Shown one piece after another: positions 23,249 to 35,700 of a stretch of DNA of 64,000 nt. Location of the stretch: positions 310,001 to 374,000 of the forward strand of contig JAJVDF010000126.1 of NCBI GenBank assembly GCA_022410635.1, in the 5' to 3' direction. Origin of the DNA: Tretioscincus oriximinensis. Lineage: Eukaryota > Chordata > Lepidosauria > Squamata > Gymnophthalmidae. A program made the position numbers and the translations under genes. The number at the start of each line of letters is the position of its first letter. Within the stretch, counting starts at the first letter, position 1. The notes beneath the pieces are model-generated. The model was given only the letters and a program-made list of their open reading frames with translations. It was not told the DNA's origin and ran no database searches.

Positions 23249-23449
23249 CAAAGGAGCTAGCAGCACTTTGAGACTAACTTGAGAAAAGTGGTTGGCATAA
23301 GCTTTCGTAGACAGCTTCTTCAGATGCAGAGCATCTGAAGAAGCTGTCTACGAAAGCTTATGCCAACCACTTTTCTCAAGTTAGTCTCAAAGTGCTGCTA
23401 GCTCCTTTGCTGGACTTTCTGCTAGACTAACACGGTTATTTCTCTGAAA
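23249..23449. mobile_element. Snap-back repeat insertion with 14-bp target duplication
   Basis: An interspersed repeat (GAAAGCTTATGCC...TTAGTCTCAAAGTGC...GCTAGACTAACACGG) is present as a forward copy preceded by its own perfect inverse. The arms 23246-23327 and 23331-23412 are exact complements (82 nt), with a 3-nt loop. It is flanked by the direct repeat TCATACTGAGACAG (23235-23248 and 23450-23463). A simple forward copy is at about 50385-50517. Confidence 0.88.
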
Positions 23450-24546
23450 TCATACTGAGACAGTTGCTGCTGGAGCCAGACAGTGCTATTTCACTGGGCT
23501 GATCCATTCCTCTGCATTCTTGCCTCCAAGAGGTTCTTTGCTGCCTTCAAATAGCCATTGAAAGTAGTTGTGAGTCTCCAAAGACCGGAAGTTTCATTCT
23601 TGTCTCTTGCTATTTCTGAGAGGACCTTTTGGCCATGTACTACTATTTGGAGTGCTGCCAAAAAGGATACCGTATGGTATTCCAGCCCTATAGGACATTG
23701 GTCTGCAAGCAAACATCTTCAAAGAGATTCACAGCTGGAATAGGATAAGGTGCCATTATCCAGGATCAAAGCTTGTCTAGTATGGACAAAGCATGATTGG
23801 GAAAGTGGGGCTACTGTGTTTCAAGTTCGCAGGCTGACAATAGGCCCTTGGACCTGACCATGGTCCAGATTTAGTGTATATGGAGAAAATGCCCTCAGTG
23901 TTAAGAATAAATGCTTAAATGTAGGTTTTAGTAAGTGAATGAGACAAGAAGTTTTGGTTATTTTATCATTAAAAAAAATTAGTTTAGGAAGGAAACAGGG
24001 CTGTAAATTGTAATCCATTACTTTCAGACTGTGCAAAAGCAGTAAATTGGAGTTATAAACCAGTAAACATTTCTAAGACAAACAGAAAAAAATACAAATA
24101 GCANAGAGTTAAATAAAACAAGTAAACTGACATAGATAGCAAATAAAAATCGTAACAGATTTCCACAAATATAATTAGTCTTTTCCCTTTTCCTAATACA
24201 TCGTCTTCCTATCTACATTGCCCCCCCCCCTCTCACATAGCTATGAAACCTTTGGGGCAGGGTAAAAGTATTAAATAAATAAATAAATACATTATTTATT
24301 TATTTTATGTTACATTTCCTAAATCAAGGATCATATATACCGTGTGTTTTAGCATAGTGCTTCTTGAATTAGATATCCCGAGCCTTTGCGATCAAATCAC
24401 CCATGGTGTTTTTGTAATCATCCTAAACCTTCTTAATCTCCTTTCATTTTGCTTTGATCTGAAATCATAATGTATAATAGCTCTTCATGTTGTCTTTAAA
24501 ACAATGAGGAATGCAATCATTTTTATTTATCATATTTGTTTTTCAG

Positions 24547-24689
24547 AATACTACACATACTATAGTAAAAACTATTCTCCGGAATGATGGGTTTTCCCCA
24601 GGTATTGTTCACCATTTAAAAGTTGTCAGCCCAATTCACTGTGTGTTTCAAAATGATCTCTTGACTTCATCTGGATACACTCAACAAGG
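24547..24689 (+). CDS. UMODL1: UMODL1 exon: end of ZP-N
   Basis: Acceptor ttttcag ends at 24546, donor gtaagc at 24690; phase 0-2. It encodes VKTILRNDGF and HHLKVVSPIHCVFQND, supplying the fourth ZP-N cysteine (the family's PIxC-Y/F pattern). ZP modules polymerise or dimerise through ZP-N (established knowledge). Confidence 0.93.
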
Positions 24690-25341
24690 GTAAGCGTAAT
24701 AAGTGGAGTAATCTTTTATATTATGTACTTGGTTATACCTTCATCTTCTGTAGACGAAGCCAAAGGAACAGAATATTAACTAACAAATGAAGCCAAAGGA
24801 ACAAACTATTATCTAATAAATTTAAGAAAAAATAGTGAATAATGGTGTTAAAATAAGGAAGTCATAGAATCACAGAATTATGCATCTACATGACTGCTTT
24901 TTGTAGTACTGGTCCCTTCCAATCATGTGCCTATGCAGGGCATTTAAAGCCTATAGAGAGCAATCATTAATGGTGGGTGAGACTGCCCTTATCTGCTCCA
25001 TAGTGCATTACTTGCAGAACCCTCAGCACTGCCATGACAATATGCTGGAGGTGGCTCCCATGTGCCAGCTCCCTGATTGGCTGCTGGGAGCAAGGTATCA
25101 TGGAAGTCTGTTGCTAGCTGAATTCTGTGGCTGAACTGCCATATCCCCACTCTCTGAAATAGCAAGGCAACAGGGCTTTTCCACAGAATCAGTGCGGCTG
25201 GACTGCCATTGTGGTAGGTTATGGCTGTGTGGATACAGCCTAAGTGTAGCACTATAAAGAATTTGGGTTTTTGTGACTGGCAATCCAGAAAGAGTTTCCC
25301 TTTGTTATTCATTATTTTTGATGGATTTTTTTTTCTTGTAG

Positions 25342-25578
25342 TGTTTACACCATTTTTGAAGATTTGCATGGATCCGGACGCTTTTTAACAGAAATGCAGT
25401 TGTTCATGGGAAATGCTCCAATTCCTCAAAATTTCAGCATCTCTGCAAGTGATGAGATAATGATTGAGGTGGGAATCCGTACAGAAGATAGTAAACTCAA
25501 GGTGGTTGTCAGTGAATGTTGGGCAACTCCAACTAATAATTCAATGGATCATCTGTCGTTTCCTTTTATACATGGCAG
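25342..25578 (+). CDS. UMODL1: UMODL1 exon: ZP-C, first part
   Basis: Acceptor cttgtag ends at 25341, donor gtacag at 25579; phase 2-2. It encodes TEMQLFMGNAPIPQ, then VVVSECWATPTNN, then SFPFIHG. The SECWATP motif is a hallmark of ZP-C domains. The open frame continues past the donor to a stop, so the donor was chosen from phase and from the next exon starting with C-P-V-P. Confidence 0.94.
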
Positions 25579-25924
25579 GTACAGTACATACAGCAGATTC
25601 AAAGTGTCATGCATGGATGGTACATCTATTGTAAGATGTAAAAGGAAATAAGCCTATNATTCCTTTCTATGTATTCAATTGTTCCTTCTCTATCAGTATA
25701 CAATGACAATGAGGCACAGATTATAGGACAACATTAGTTACTTCTTGGTTCTCTGTTTCATCAAAATCCCTAGGAAGATACTAGTGGGAGATCATTTTTT
25801 TAAAATAATAATCTCAGAAAGCAAAATGAAAAATGCTAAACATTATTAATTGTTCCATTGTAACTACTTATTATTACATTAAGAAAAAGTGATATAATTG
25901 CCATTTCCCTTAACTGCTGTTTTT

Positions 25925-26090
25925 CAATATTATTTATTTATTTATATCCCGCTCTATACTCGAAGGTCTCAGGGTGGCCAAAACAGTAAAACATCATTAC
26001 AAAATTAAAACAATATTTAGAAGTAGGGATAGAGATGACATTTATTCAGCCAAAGGCTAGGTAAAAGAGGTGCCAGGCAAAATAGTTGCT
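25925..26090 (-). repeat. LINE/SINE tail fragment
   Basis: 'tatatcccgctctatactcgaaggtctcagggtggcc' is the complement-type tail shared with the SINE at 108-352. It is followed by a 'cagccaaaggctaggtaaaagaggtgcc' block. Confidence 0.65.
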
Positions 26091-26544
26091 AATTACTTGC
26101 ATTGTAACATGGTATGATTCATCACTGCATTTTGCTTCTTAACCAGAACTTTAAGCACAGCTATACAGTGAACTAAATGTGGCAATTTTCCATCAGAATG
26201 CAATTTGCCACACTGAATTTGTTCTTATGGTTGAGATGGCATAAAAAATTGGAATCTGGGGGACCCAATGTGCATCCATTTTTAAAGTCACCTATCCTGA
26301 TCAGATAGGGAGTGTGGGAAGGTGGAATGAAACCTATGTGATTTGACTGAGGTTTTCCATATCACATGCTGAGTGCTGAGGATACTAGCCTTCATATAAG
26401 GCTTCAGATATGTAAAGTTTAGAAGAGTTAGAAAGTGCATTTTTGTACAATAATTATGAGGGGTGACTGTTTATTATTCACTTGCAGAATGATCATCTTC
26501 TAGAAATAGGAACTCAGATTAGGATTTCATATGGACACTATTCT

Positions 26545-26680
26545 ATAGCTATTTATTCATTCATTTAACTATCTATTTGTTTGTTTATTTGTTTATATCC
26601 TGCCTTATACCCAACGTTCTCAGGGCAGCCAACAATAAAAGTGAAAATACAAAATTGCCATATTAAAATAATATCTGATT
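26545..26680 (-). repeat. LINE/SINE tail fragment
   Basis: (TTTG/TTTA)n followed by 'atatcctgccttatacccaacgttctcagggcagcc', another copy of the common tail, lying 80 bp before the ZP-C exon. Confidence 0.65.
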
Positions 26681-26757
26681 CTGAATGGATGAGCTGGGTG
26701 AAAATTAAACAGAAATATGGATCAGTTTAAATTTTGTTGAATTCTGTTCTCTTTCAG

Positions 26758-26917
26758 CTGCCCAGTTCCAAATGCACACGCCATTATGATTTCAAATGGG
26801 TTGTCCAACAGAGCCCAATTTAAGCTGAAAATCTTTTCTTTTATCAATGATACTGTGGTTTTCTTACACTGCAAAATCCATGTTTGTGTAGAAATTCCCA
26901 GGAGCTCTTGCAAAACA
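26758..26917 (+). CDS. UMODL1: UMODL1 exon: ZP-C, second part
   Basis: Acceptor tttcag ends at 26757, donor gtaagt at 26918; phase 2-0. It completes SCPVPNAHAIMISNGLSN, then FKLKIFSFINDTVVFLHC and VCVEIPRSSC. The FLHC...VC..C pattern is the conserved ZP-C cysteine set that follows SECWATP. Confidence 0.94.
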
Positions 26918-27713
26918 GTAAGTTGTCCTATTTTACTCTTTATGTTTAAAGACCTAGAAGTCAAAGTACTAACAGGCTTCTATATTTTTCTACTTTGCCA
27001 AGAGCCATTTCATGTGTCAACATATATTCTCTGTGCTTTCTTAGTCATCTGCTCCAGTGTGATCTACTCAAAAACAGCAACAACTCAGTTTGCTTAAGTG
27101 AACTCTTGGGATGCTTTTTCACCTCAAAACAAGTTAAGCTTCCTATGCTCTTCATGATGCATTGAGATCAGACAAAATGCTTGAGTGATAAGAACAGATT
27201 CATATGACCAGGAGTTCCCTAAAAATGCTCCGTTCACTTATTTGCAGGAACCTCAGGAGGACTGAGACAATAGAGTCAGAGGAAAAATTGCTTAGGTCCA
27301 GATTGTACACTTTTCAACACAAGCTAACAAAAGCTACAAAATCGAACGTGATAATGGCAAATATAAGCAGTCTTTTCCCTTAATAAATAATTTCCTTTGC
27401 ATCCCATCCTGGGGAACCTTCAAATATTTAATATGAAATTGGGAATTCATATCTAGTTCAAGGAAACATGCTCTATCTTTATACTATTTCATATAAAAAT
27501 CCTGACAGGTCAGACTGCAGTTCAGCTTCCCATTTCCATAGCTAAATCATAATTTAGCTTTCAAAATTATCTGGACACTCATAGGGTTAAATGTTTTACT
27601 TTGTTATAATTTTTACTTTGCTATAATTTTTAACTTACACATAAGGTAATAAACTGATTTCTATTTATGGTTAATGATGAAGTGAAGTAAAAGTTTGCAT
27701 TTATTCCATACAG

Positions 27714-27798
27714 ACTTGCAATGGCTTCCGTTCTCAGAGGATGGGAGAAACTATTGCAATACCTAGAGCATCATGGGGGCCTCTGCGCAAAACTAGTG
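27714..27798 (+). CDS. UMODL1: UMODL1 exon: ZP end and possible cleavage site
   Basis: Acceptor catacag ends at 27713, donor gtaaga at 27799; phase 0-1, 28 codons. It carries the last ZP cysteine (TCNGF), then RSQR, which fits a minimal R-x-x-R proprotein-convertase site, then ETIAIPRASWGPL. ZP proteins are usually cut just after the ZP module before assembly; whether this site is used is inference. Confidence 0.9.
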
Positions 27799-28355
27799 GT
27801 AAGAAATTGTTAAGAGCTGTATCAGGAGACTAAAGCTGAATGTTGAGAGGCAGCTATATCATCATATAAGAGAGCGANGGTGATCGCAAACATTTCTGGT
27901 ATGGGCCGGAGGTTTGTGATGGCTGTTTCTGGCACATGTGATAGTGCGCACCAGAAATCCCACCATCAAAGGGTACCAAAGGTGCCCATCAATTGGACCC
28001 TCTCTGCCAGGCCAACTGAAGCGCATTGTTCCAGCGCCGCCTGCCCAACATGGGCCAGGTGAAGTGAGCACTACTTTGGGTGAAGCAAAGGGTGGAGTGA
28101 GGCAGCTGGTGAGCGAGCGGCTGCAGCTGGGAGGGGAAAGGGGGAAGGGAGGCAAGAATGCACGACATTCTTACAAACACCAACACTGGACTTTCAGCTA
28201 GTAAGTTAATAATATTAANAATTGCCATTAAATTACGAGGACAATAAAACTGGTGTGAGTAAGTCAAAAGGTTTAGAAAATTTGGCCCTTTCTGCACTTA
28301 ACTTCAATTTGGACTAAGGAACCATGAAGTCCACTTCTGGACCTAATTAATCTGC

Positions 28356-28427
28356 ATGTTAACGGTTACCCTGTATATACTTGCATGAGATATATGTCCC
28401 AACGTATATACAGGTAACCATTAACAT
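28356..28427. repeat. Imperfect inverted repeat
   Basis: ATGTTAACGGTTACCCTGTA...and its complement on the other side of a 23-nt loop, arms about 24 nt with two differences. In the intron before the UMODL1 transmembrane exon. Confidence 0.8.
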
Positions 28428-29134
28428 TCAGGCCCTTGTCTAGACAACAGAAAGGTGTAGAAGGCGTGCTTCTGTGACTGGAATTACCATGAAACCTGTT
28501 TTGTTGATGGATCACAGCATATGATTGGAACAGCTCCCCTAGAGCCTACAGTTTTTCACTTCTAAACTGTATAAAAATTACTTGCAGTCAATATGTCACA
28601 GCATTATTGTATTAAAATATACAATAAAAATAACCTCAGTGCTATTTTTTATAAAACTGTAAACACCCATATCTCTTCGACAAATTTTCTATATTTCATA
28701 AACGTTTGTAGTATTTAAGGTCTTAGTCACACCTAAGTTTTTAATAGTGTTTCTGTCTTCTTTCAGAATGGAGAAACACAGCAATAAAGTGAATAATCAT
28801 TTTTTTCTACAATATCTAAATCAAAATTGGGGGTTTTGTGCTAAAGATTATCAAGGGCAAAAAAAAAAGCTTACTGGTGTGTTCTTTCATTCTAAAAATG
28901 GATTGAAGCTGGATTAAAATGTAAGTGCAACTAGGACCTAAAAACACCACACATAAAATAAACATACAAAATTGGAAGACTGATGAGTTACATTGACTAT
29001 CTGGTTTGATATGAAACATCCAATAAGCTTCACTGAATATTCTTGCCAGTCAAATATGCTAAAGTCAAGTTTACGTCACTGGATTTAAAATTTAATAGAT
29101 CCCAAATATCTAATTTGTGTTTCTTTTGTTTCAG

Positions 29135-29319
29135 GTGACTCAAACGAAAAGAAGAAACTTGGTTTAGGAGCAGGTTACATTGTCCTCATTGTCATTGGTG
29201 TATTTATTGTCATATTGGGAATAGCAGGTGTTTTGGTCTGTCAATATCAACGGAAGGCCGGNGCTTACAACTTCCAAATCAAATCTGAAAATTTTAATTA
29301 CCAAGTGTTCTATGACTAA
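29135..29319 (+). CDS. UMODL1: UMODL1 last coding exon: transmembrane helix and tail
   Basis: Acceptor gtttcag ends at 29134; the stop TAA is at 29317-29319. It encodes a lysine-rich lead (NEKKK), a hydrophobic helix of about 22 residues rich in Ile, Val, Leu and Gly, a basic stop-transfer QYQRK, and a short cytoplasmic tail ending NYQVFYD. The single N at 29263 falls in a Gly codon and does not affect the protein. This fixes the protein as type I membrane-anchored rather than GPI-linked. Confidence 0.94.
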
Positions 29320-32284
29320 CCATTTTTGACCACTTGTAAGTTCTCTAAATTAATCTTCCTATAAAGTTTGTTTAGACATTCAGAAGTCATTAGATAAGAA
29401 ATTGAGCTGCACAACATCTTTGATGCTCCTTCTTTCTTGTTTATTATTGTACTATACAGCGATATTTCAGAATCAAACATGAAAATTCCAGTGTACCCAT
29501 GCTCTATTCTACAATATAATGACATACATAAGTCATGCCTGGATGCATTCTATGTCTTTGTAAGAGGCAAAAATATGTAATCTTTATGGGAAATCTGGTT
29601 TTCCCTTTATATCTTGCTCTTGTACATCTCAAATATGCTCNATGAGTCACTGCATAATTGATGGGAAATTGTTAGATACACATACAGTATCTAGAAACAC
29701 TAGGTTCCATATAAACATAAAAATCTTTCAGACCGTTTTTAAAGGTAATTGGAGTACAATTTAATAGTTATAATGTAAAACCATTGTAGTTTTTAAGTTT
29801 AGCTTTAATTTTCATTGCTTATCATAAAATACCCAAGGTACAAATCTGAGGTGAAATCAGATTTGATAAAGTTGTAAAATGAGCATAATTTACTAATTTC
29901 TTTTTGTTTGCTGTCACCACCCTCCATTTTAATTAGCAAGATAAAATGTAGATGTGAGAAAGTTTAAGATTCTTGGAGAAATTAAAATGAGAATAGATAA
30001 GTAGTATCTTGTTACTAACAAAATATTGTTTTTTCTTAATATTCTAGTTGGAAACATTCCATGAATATAATATGTCAGCATTGGATGCTCCACATGATTC
30101 ATCCACCCAAACTCTGCAGCTAGTTCCTTGGTCTCCTCATCAGTTTCCTAAGAACCTTTTAGATTCAGTTGCTGCTCAAAATACTTTACAGTTCTTAATA
30201 CTTACAAGAAGGACATTGTAATAATTGCTCTCGCACTTGTAGCTGGTTTTACACTTTTCCTCTCACAGTATAGCATTGTTAATATATATGTTTGTCATNA
30301 ATTGCTGCTCAACTTCATCATTTTGAATATTAAGAGATATTTAATTATAAGACTGTGGTACTATCATCTTAAAGGAAATAGTTGAGTCTTAGGGATCATC
30401 TTCATGAGCAAAAGTAATCATTTTAGATTGAAATAGAATGCAAGCATTTCATATGAAATGACCCTTTAGTGTATTCTAAAGATCTTTCTTTATTAAGCCA
30501 CCTAATTCATTGATTGTGATTTTCACCCCCAGTTCTTGCTGTAATGTACATAGATTGGCTTGTTTTTAACCACTAGTTAACATTATGATTTCAGAATCAT
30601 CTGCTTGCAAGTAAATATACTTCTCAAACATCTCCAAAATGAGTCCAACTATGAGTTCCAGTTCCTCTTGCCAGAGGCAGGATTAGTGAACCAAAGGTTT
30701 CCCTCTGGGAATGTTTTCCTGTGTTTATGATTTTTAAATTTTTTTAAAAACAAATTACCTATTTCTAAGGCTTATTTAAGAGAACTGTGGCATCGTTGCA
30801 GCAAGACTGTCACTTTGCCTTTGATAAAGTTGTGTTAAAGAATAATTACTAATAATCTATTGTGGGGTAAGAAAGTAAAATTGGGCAGATCCATATCTTT
30901 AAACCTGCCATTGAAAAGTTACAGCACCAACAAGAATGGGTGGGTATGTTCACATGTGCTTTAGTGCAAATCCCCCAAACCATTAAAAATGCTTCAAAAG
31001 AATGTGCACTAGAAAGATTATTTAATTAAGGCAGTTTTTTTAATTAAATGCCTTAATTCTGTTTCTTGTAAATCCATGTAACAGGTCCCTCATAGGACTG
31101 CAGGCATACTTTTAGCTCCCACTATGGGAAACTCTGCTCCTAATTTGAAATGCAGCTCCAATGCGCTTCCAGGCAGATGGCCATTAAGAGAACAAAATAG
31201 CTAAGTGTTAAATTTGAGTAATAGTTTTTTCTTATCAGGAAATTTTGAACTTACTGTTTGCACACATCTCTAGGACATGTTTGTGGGTGAACATTGAATA
31301 TAGTAAAAGGTAGCAAATGGANGAGTCTCTTCTACAAATGGTATAATCCCATCAGCAGAAAACTGTTTAACCTTAGGGATAAAAGTTGAGAACATGCCCC
31401 CTATTAGATGTTGCCTCAATTTTGAAAGCAGTGGCAATTCATACAGTGGAAGGGAAACAGGAGAGGCAGTGGAGGCTNTCATCAAAGACTCCTGCTTCCC
31501 ATCACCCTGCAAACACCATGAAGACTCATTCCTTCATGGAGGCCCACCTTGCCAGTACCATGGGAACTTCCCCATCATCCTGCCATCACCCATCACTCTT
31601 TAGTTAGTTCAAATGAAGAGCAAGAATCTGGATATTCCAGTGCACAAAGAAGCAATTTATTTACATTTATATATGCCTTACTGCCTTTGGGTTAGTTACT
31701 GATGTGTCTGTTTTAGATTTTCAGAACATACAATTTCTGAAAAGTGGTGAAGAAAGTGACCTCATTTATACAGAGCTGTGATAATTTTGCTTTCCCTGAG
31801 TTGTGTTGAAAATAGAAAATTTACTAGATATTCGCTCAGTGAATAGTAGTTCTTACTTCTCATCTTGTTTCACTTTTATTCTTTAATGATAAGAAGAGTG
31901 ATCCTGTACAATTTTGTCTTTAATGAATAAGAAGATACTGAATCCTTGCTTTCCTTCAGGATTTTGCATAGTTTTCCTACATTTTAATATATTATTGTTT
32001 ATTCAGCTTTTGGGCTCATCAGTCACGGCCAGTGGGTGCTATTTTCTGTGTCTGCAGTGTGTAGGAACTAAACACACTAAAGGAAATGGTTTCTTGCTGT
32101 TGACCATTTGCAAACATTTTCAGGGCTTTCAGAACTTAGAGGGCTCCTGCCAAAGTACACAGCTCACTGAAACTTGTATTGTAACTGCCACTGGGTGTGG
32201 AAGGAATAAGGGCCCCGAACTCACCATTGCCTGCCATCACAACTAACTCACCTGTGAAAGTAAAGGGCTCTGTAAGCTACCATA

Positions 32285-32718
32285 TAAACTAGAGCAAGTT
32301 CAAAAAAGAGTTAAACAGATGGTGAGTGGTCTGGAAAAACATTTCCTNTGAGGAATGGTTAAAGGATCTAGAGATACTTAATCTGCAAAACAGAAGACTG
32401 AGAGGTCACCTGATAGTGGTCTACAAATATCTGAAGGGCTGTCACAGAGCAGAGGGATCAATTTTGTTCTCATTGGCACATGAAAGAACTAGAAGCAATG
32501 GGATGAAACTGAAAGGCAGATTAGATACATGAAAAAACATTATTACAGTGAGGGTGATAACCAATGGAATAGTTTGCCACAGGAAATGGTGAGTTCTCCT
32601 TCATTGGAAGTCTTTAAACAGAGGCTGGACAGCCATCTTCCTGGGATGCTTTAGTGGAACTTGCATTGAGCAGCAGGTTCGACCCGATACCCTAGTGGTC
32701 CCTTTCAACTATGATTCC
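32285..32718 (+). repeat. CR1 LINE 3' end
   Basis: Recognisable CR1 phrases: CTACAAATATCTGAAGGGCTG, AGAACTAGAAGCAATGGGATG, GTCTTTAAACAGAGGCTGGA, CAGCCATCTTCCTGGGATGC and a final TTTCAACTATGATTC. Frameshifted and without a working open frame, so a dead 5'-truncated copy. Confidence 0.9.
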
Positions 32719-35700
32719 AACTCACCAGCTCTTCTGGATGGCAGATGCAGGCAGAATCCCAGGGATGAGTTGGCTGTGATGGGAGACAGCAGTGATCATG
32801 GTTCACTTCATCAGGTGATCTCTGGTTCTGAAGGTGCTGAAGGCCATGAAAATGGTGCCGAGTGGCAAGAAATGAAGGACAGAAGCTTCCTTGATTAGTA
32901 TGCAGTGTACACAATAAATTCAAACTTAAGCCTGAGGCAAAGGCGAAATCATTCCCTTTATCCTCTAGACTACTGTCCACATGTGCTGTGAACATAGAAA
33001 ATGGTGCCCATTTGCTGCAGCTGGTACACATAGAAAAATAACTATTTTTATACATAAAATTCAGTGATATTGCCATGTTAGTCTGGATCAGTAAGTAAAT
33101 GAGCCTAGTAGCATCATAGAGACGAACAGAGAAGAAAAGGTTGAGAACGTGACTAAGCCCCTTAAAAGCCTAGCTCATCTGATAAAGTAGAGCTTAGTCT
33201 ACAAAAGTTCAAAACTATCAATTTTTTTCTCTCAGTTAGTCTCTAAGGTCACTAAAGTGATTCTAAATCTCATTGCCTATTTTTACAGGTTGCAGTTTCT
33301 AGATTTTTATATAAGTAAGTATCCAAATAAGTTATATGATATCAATTTTTGCATAGCTGTTTTTAAGTACTTTATTGTGAAGTTGACTGTGTCTGAGAAT
33401 CCCTTCAATGCTCATTGCCCCACCTTCCATGGATGCAGTGGATGCTGTTTTGACAACCATCAAACAAAATGGCTGACAAGAACGTGTATCATGAGCAAGG
33501 AAAATCTTGCTTAGCAGAAGTTGACAGAATAACAAACTTTAGAGTATACTGTATAGGTGAGGAGCATTAAAACTGATAAACCAGATTTTTGGAAAATTCC
33601 AGAACATACAAGTGCTGTACAGATTCAGTCTAATTGGCCTCAACTACAGTACATAAGTTAAATGATTTAAGATTACCTGATTTTAAATAGCTACCAATTA
33701 AAAGAAAAAAACACAAACAAAAAGGGGCAATTTATTAAGGGAAAAAATATATTCAGAATTATAATGCATCCATAGATAGTATTCTTCAGATGTATTGGGT
33801 TGTTCACAGAATTTGTTTGGTCACTAATAGAAAATAGGATTCAATAAAAAAAAACAGTGGAGAAAATTGCTGCTTATATAACTTTACATCTGAAATACAG
33901 CCAAGTGTCCCTACTTAACTGATGTCTTAATAAATGTGTTTTGTAAGCTTATTGATAGTTTCTCATTTTTTTAATCAACCGCTAGTCCTCAAAGGTTTCA
34001 CACAGTTACAGTTTCTGCAACTTGGCATCTACAGTGAAATGCTGAAACAGTGTAAATGACCCTAGTATGTTATCTAATGAGTCCTATGTGTAAATTCACT
34101 AATATTTCTGAGACCCTTTTGGGGGAGCCTCCTATTGGAGTTCTGCATATCTCCATGTGAACATACATTATATTGCCCAAAGTATCCACTCCTACTTGCA
34201 TTCAATTGTGTGGATGAGTGTAAAATACTTTTAGCAATATAATGTATCGCAAAAGCTTTCTGTCCAAGCATTTGTCTTCTACGCATGCACAGTTTGGAAG
34301 CAACTATATCAAATACCTGCCACTAGATGCTGCTATCTGCACTTCCTTCATACCCTTCAGTTAACACAGAGTAATAAAAACTACACCGTAGCTAATATTA
34401 CAAAATAGGAATAAAGCAAGTAGGGCAAGTTGCCCAAACTTGTTCTTCTTAGGTAAAAATAATCTTTATAATTGTCTCATCTGCCAAGATAAAAAGATTA
34501 AGAGTAGGTTTATAAATGGCATGCATTTTAAACCTGTTCTTGCAATAAGATATTAGCAAATGTCATTACCTATGTACATCTGAGATAAATGCACAAAGGT
34601 ATGGGATACTAGAAAGAAACAATAGGAAAATATGAACTAATACATTTAGTTGAAGTAACACTTAGTTTCATGCTGATTTCTTGCAATTGATATCTGCCCC
34701 ACCTGCCTTATGCTTTCTTCCTCACTTGATTATATGGATAAATCTCCTGGGTCCTGATATTATGTCTATTCCTAAAACTTCTTCGTTTCTGATGAATGAA
34801 TTACATTCTGTTTTCTTTGTTCTTTCTGGTTTAGTCTGGGTGTGTGTGTGACAAATTAAAAGTAGGTTGTGTGACCAGGGTCGAAAAGTAGATGTGTGGC
34901 CAGGAGTAATCATTGGGGTAGATGCAGGACTTCTTCACTTTCTTCCAGTCATTTCTTCCCACAGGATCATGCCTCTCGTATCTTTTTCTCCCTTGCAGGA
35001 AAATGCTTACTCTGTGGCTGGTTAAAACATGTTCATAAAATCAGCACACAAAGACATATGAGTGTGTTACTATATAAATGAATGAACAAACAAACAAATG
35101 AACAAATCAATAATTGTTCAGGACTCTTTCTGGTAAAGAACATTCTCTCTCCCTTATGAATTTGATTCAGTTTGGTATTCGTCTGTCTTGAAATCAGGGG
35201 GACTTCACTCATAAGCTTCAACAAGGTAGCATAATTGTCGGTGAACTGACTGTCCTTTGGCAGTTATGACACCAGAAACAAATGGTCACCTTGAAGGTGG
35301 TATCTGGATTAACATCAAGTAAAAGGAAGTCAACATTAAAGTCGTTTTGTCTTTCTGGTACGGGCTAATTAAAGGGCTAATTAATAGACTAAGGTAGAAA
35401 TTTGTTTGAGCTTTTTCCGTATGCCTAAATAAGCTGAAACCCAAGTGACAATTGGCTACAAACTAGCACCACAAGATCCCTTACATTGCATCCCATTTGC
35501 AGCTGAGTAGATACTGTATNCAGAGTTATTACTCTGCTCTTCCTATTCACTTCTAGTATACTGTTCTCTTCCCTTAGAATTTCAGNAGTCTAATTACCTT
35601 GAACTTGATAAAAAAATCTCTTCTTTTTTCATTCTTAATTTAAGAACTTTAAAATAGGTGACAGTGTGTAGAAAAGAATGACTAGGAAGATAACTGGAGA

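Larger units (their letters stand above)
5329..29319 (+). other. UMODL1: UMODL1 gene span (uromodulin-like 1), 5'-truncated by window edge
   Basis: Nineteen exons join in one open frame from the WAP exon to a stop, with every exon boundary phase-compatible. Known of the family: UMODL1 is a single-pass membrane glycoprotein with EMI, WAP, SEA, EGF, FN3 and ZP modules, related to uromodulin; its function is poorly defined. Seen here: WAP, SEA 1, degenerate EGF, FN3-1, SEA 2, EGF, Ser/Thr linker, FN3-2, SEA 3, EGF, linker, ZP-N, ZP-C, transmembrane helix, short cytoplasmic tail. About 1,298 residues are encoded in the window, close to what I recall of the human protein after its first domains. 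Many N-glycosylation sequons are visible. The signal peptide and EMI exons were not found in bases 1-5328 and are inferred to lie further left. The downstream neighbour is ABCG1 in the same orientation, as in human. Confidence 0.93.

Noticed and set aside
27880..28297. Overlapping open frames on both strands in a GC-richer patch.
   Set aside because: Composition and lack of splice sites suggest an unidentified repeat within the UMODL1 intron, not a gene.
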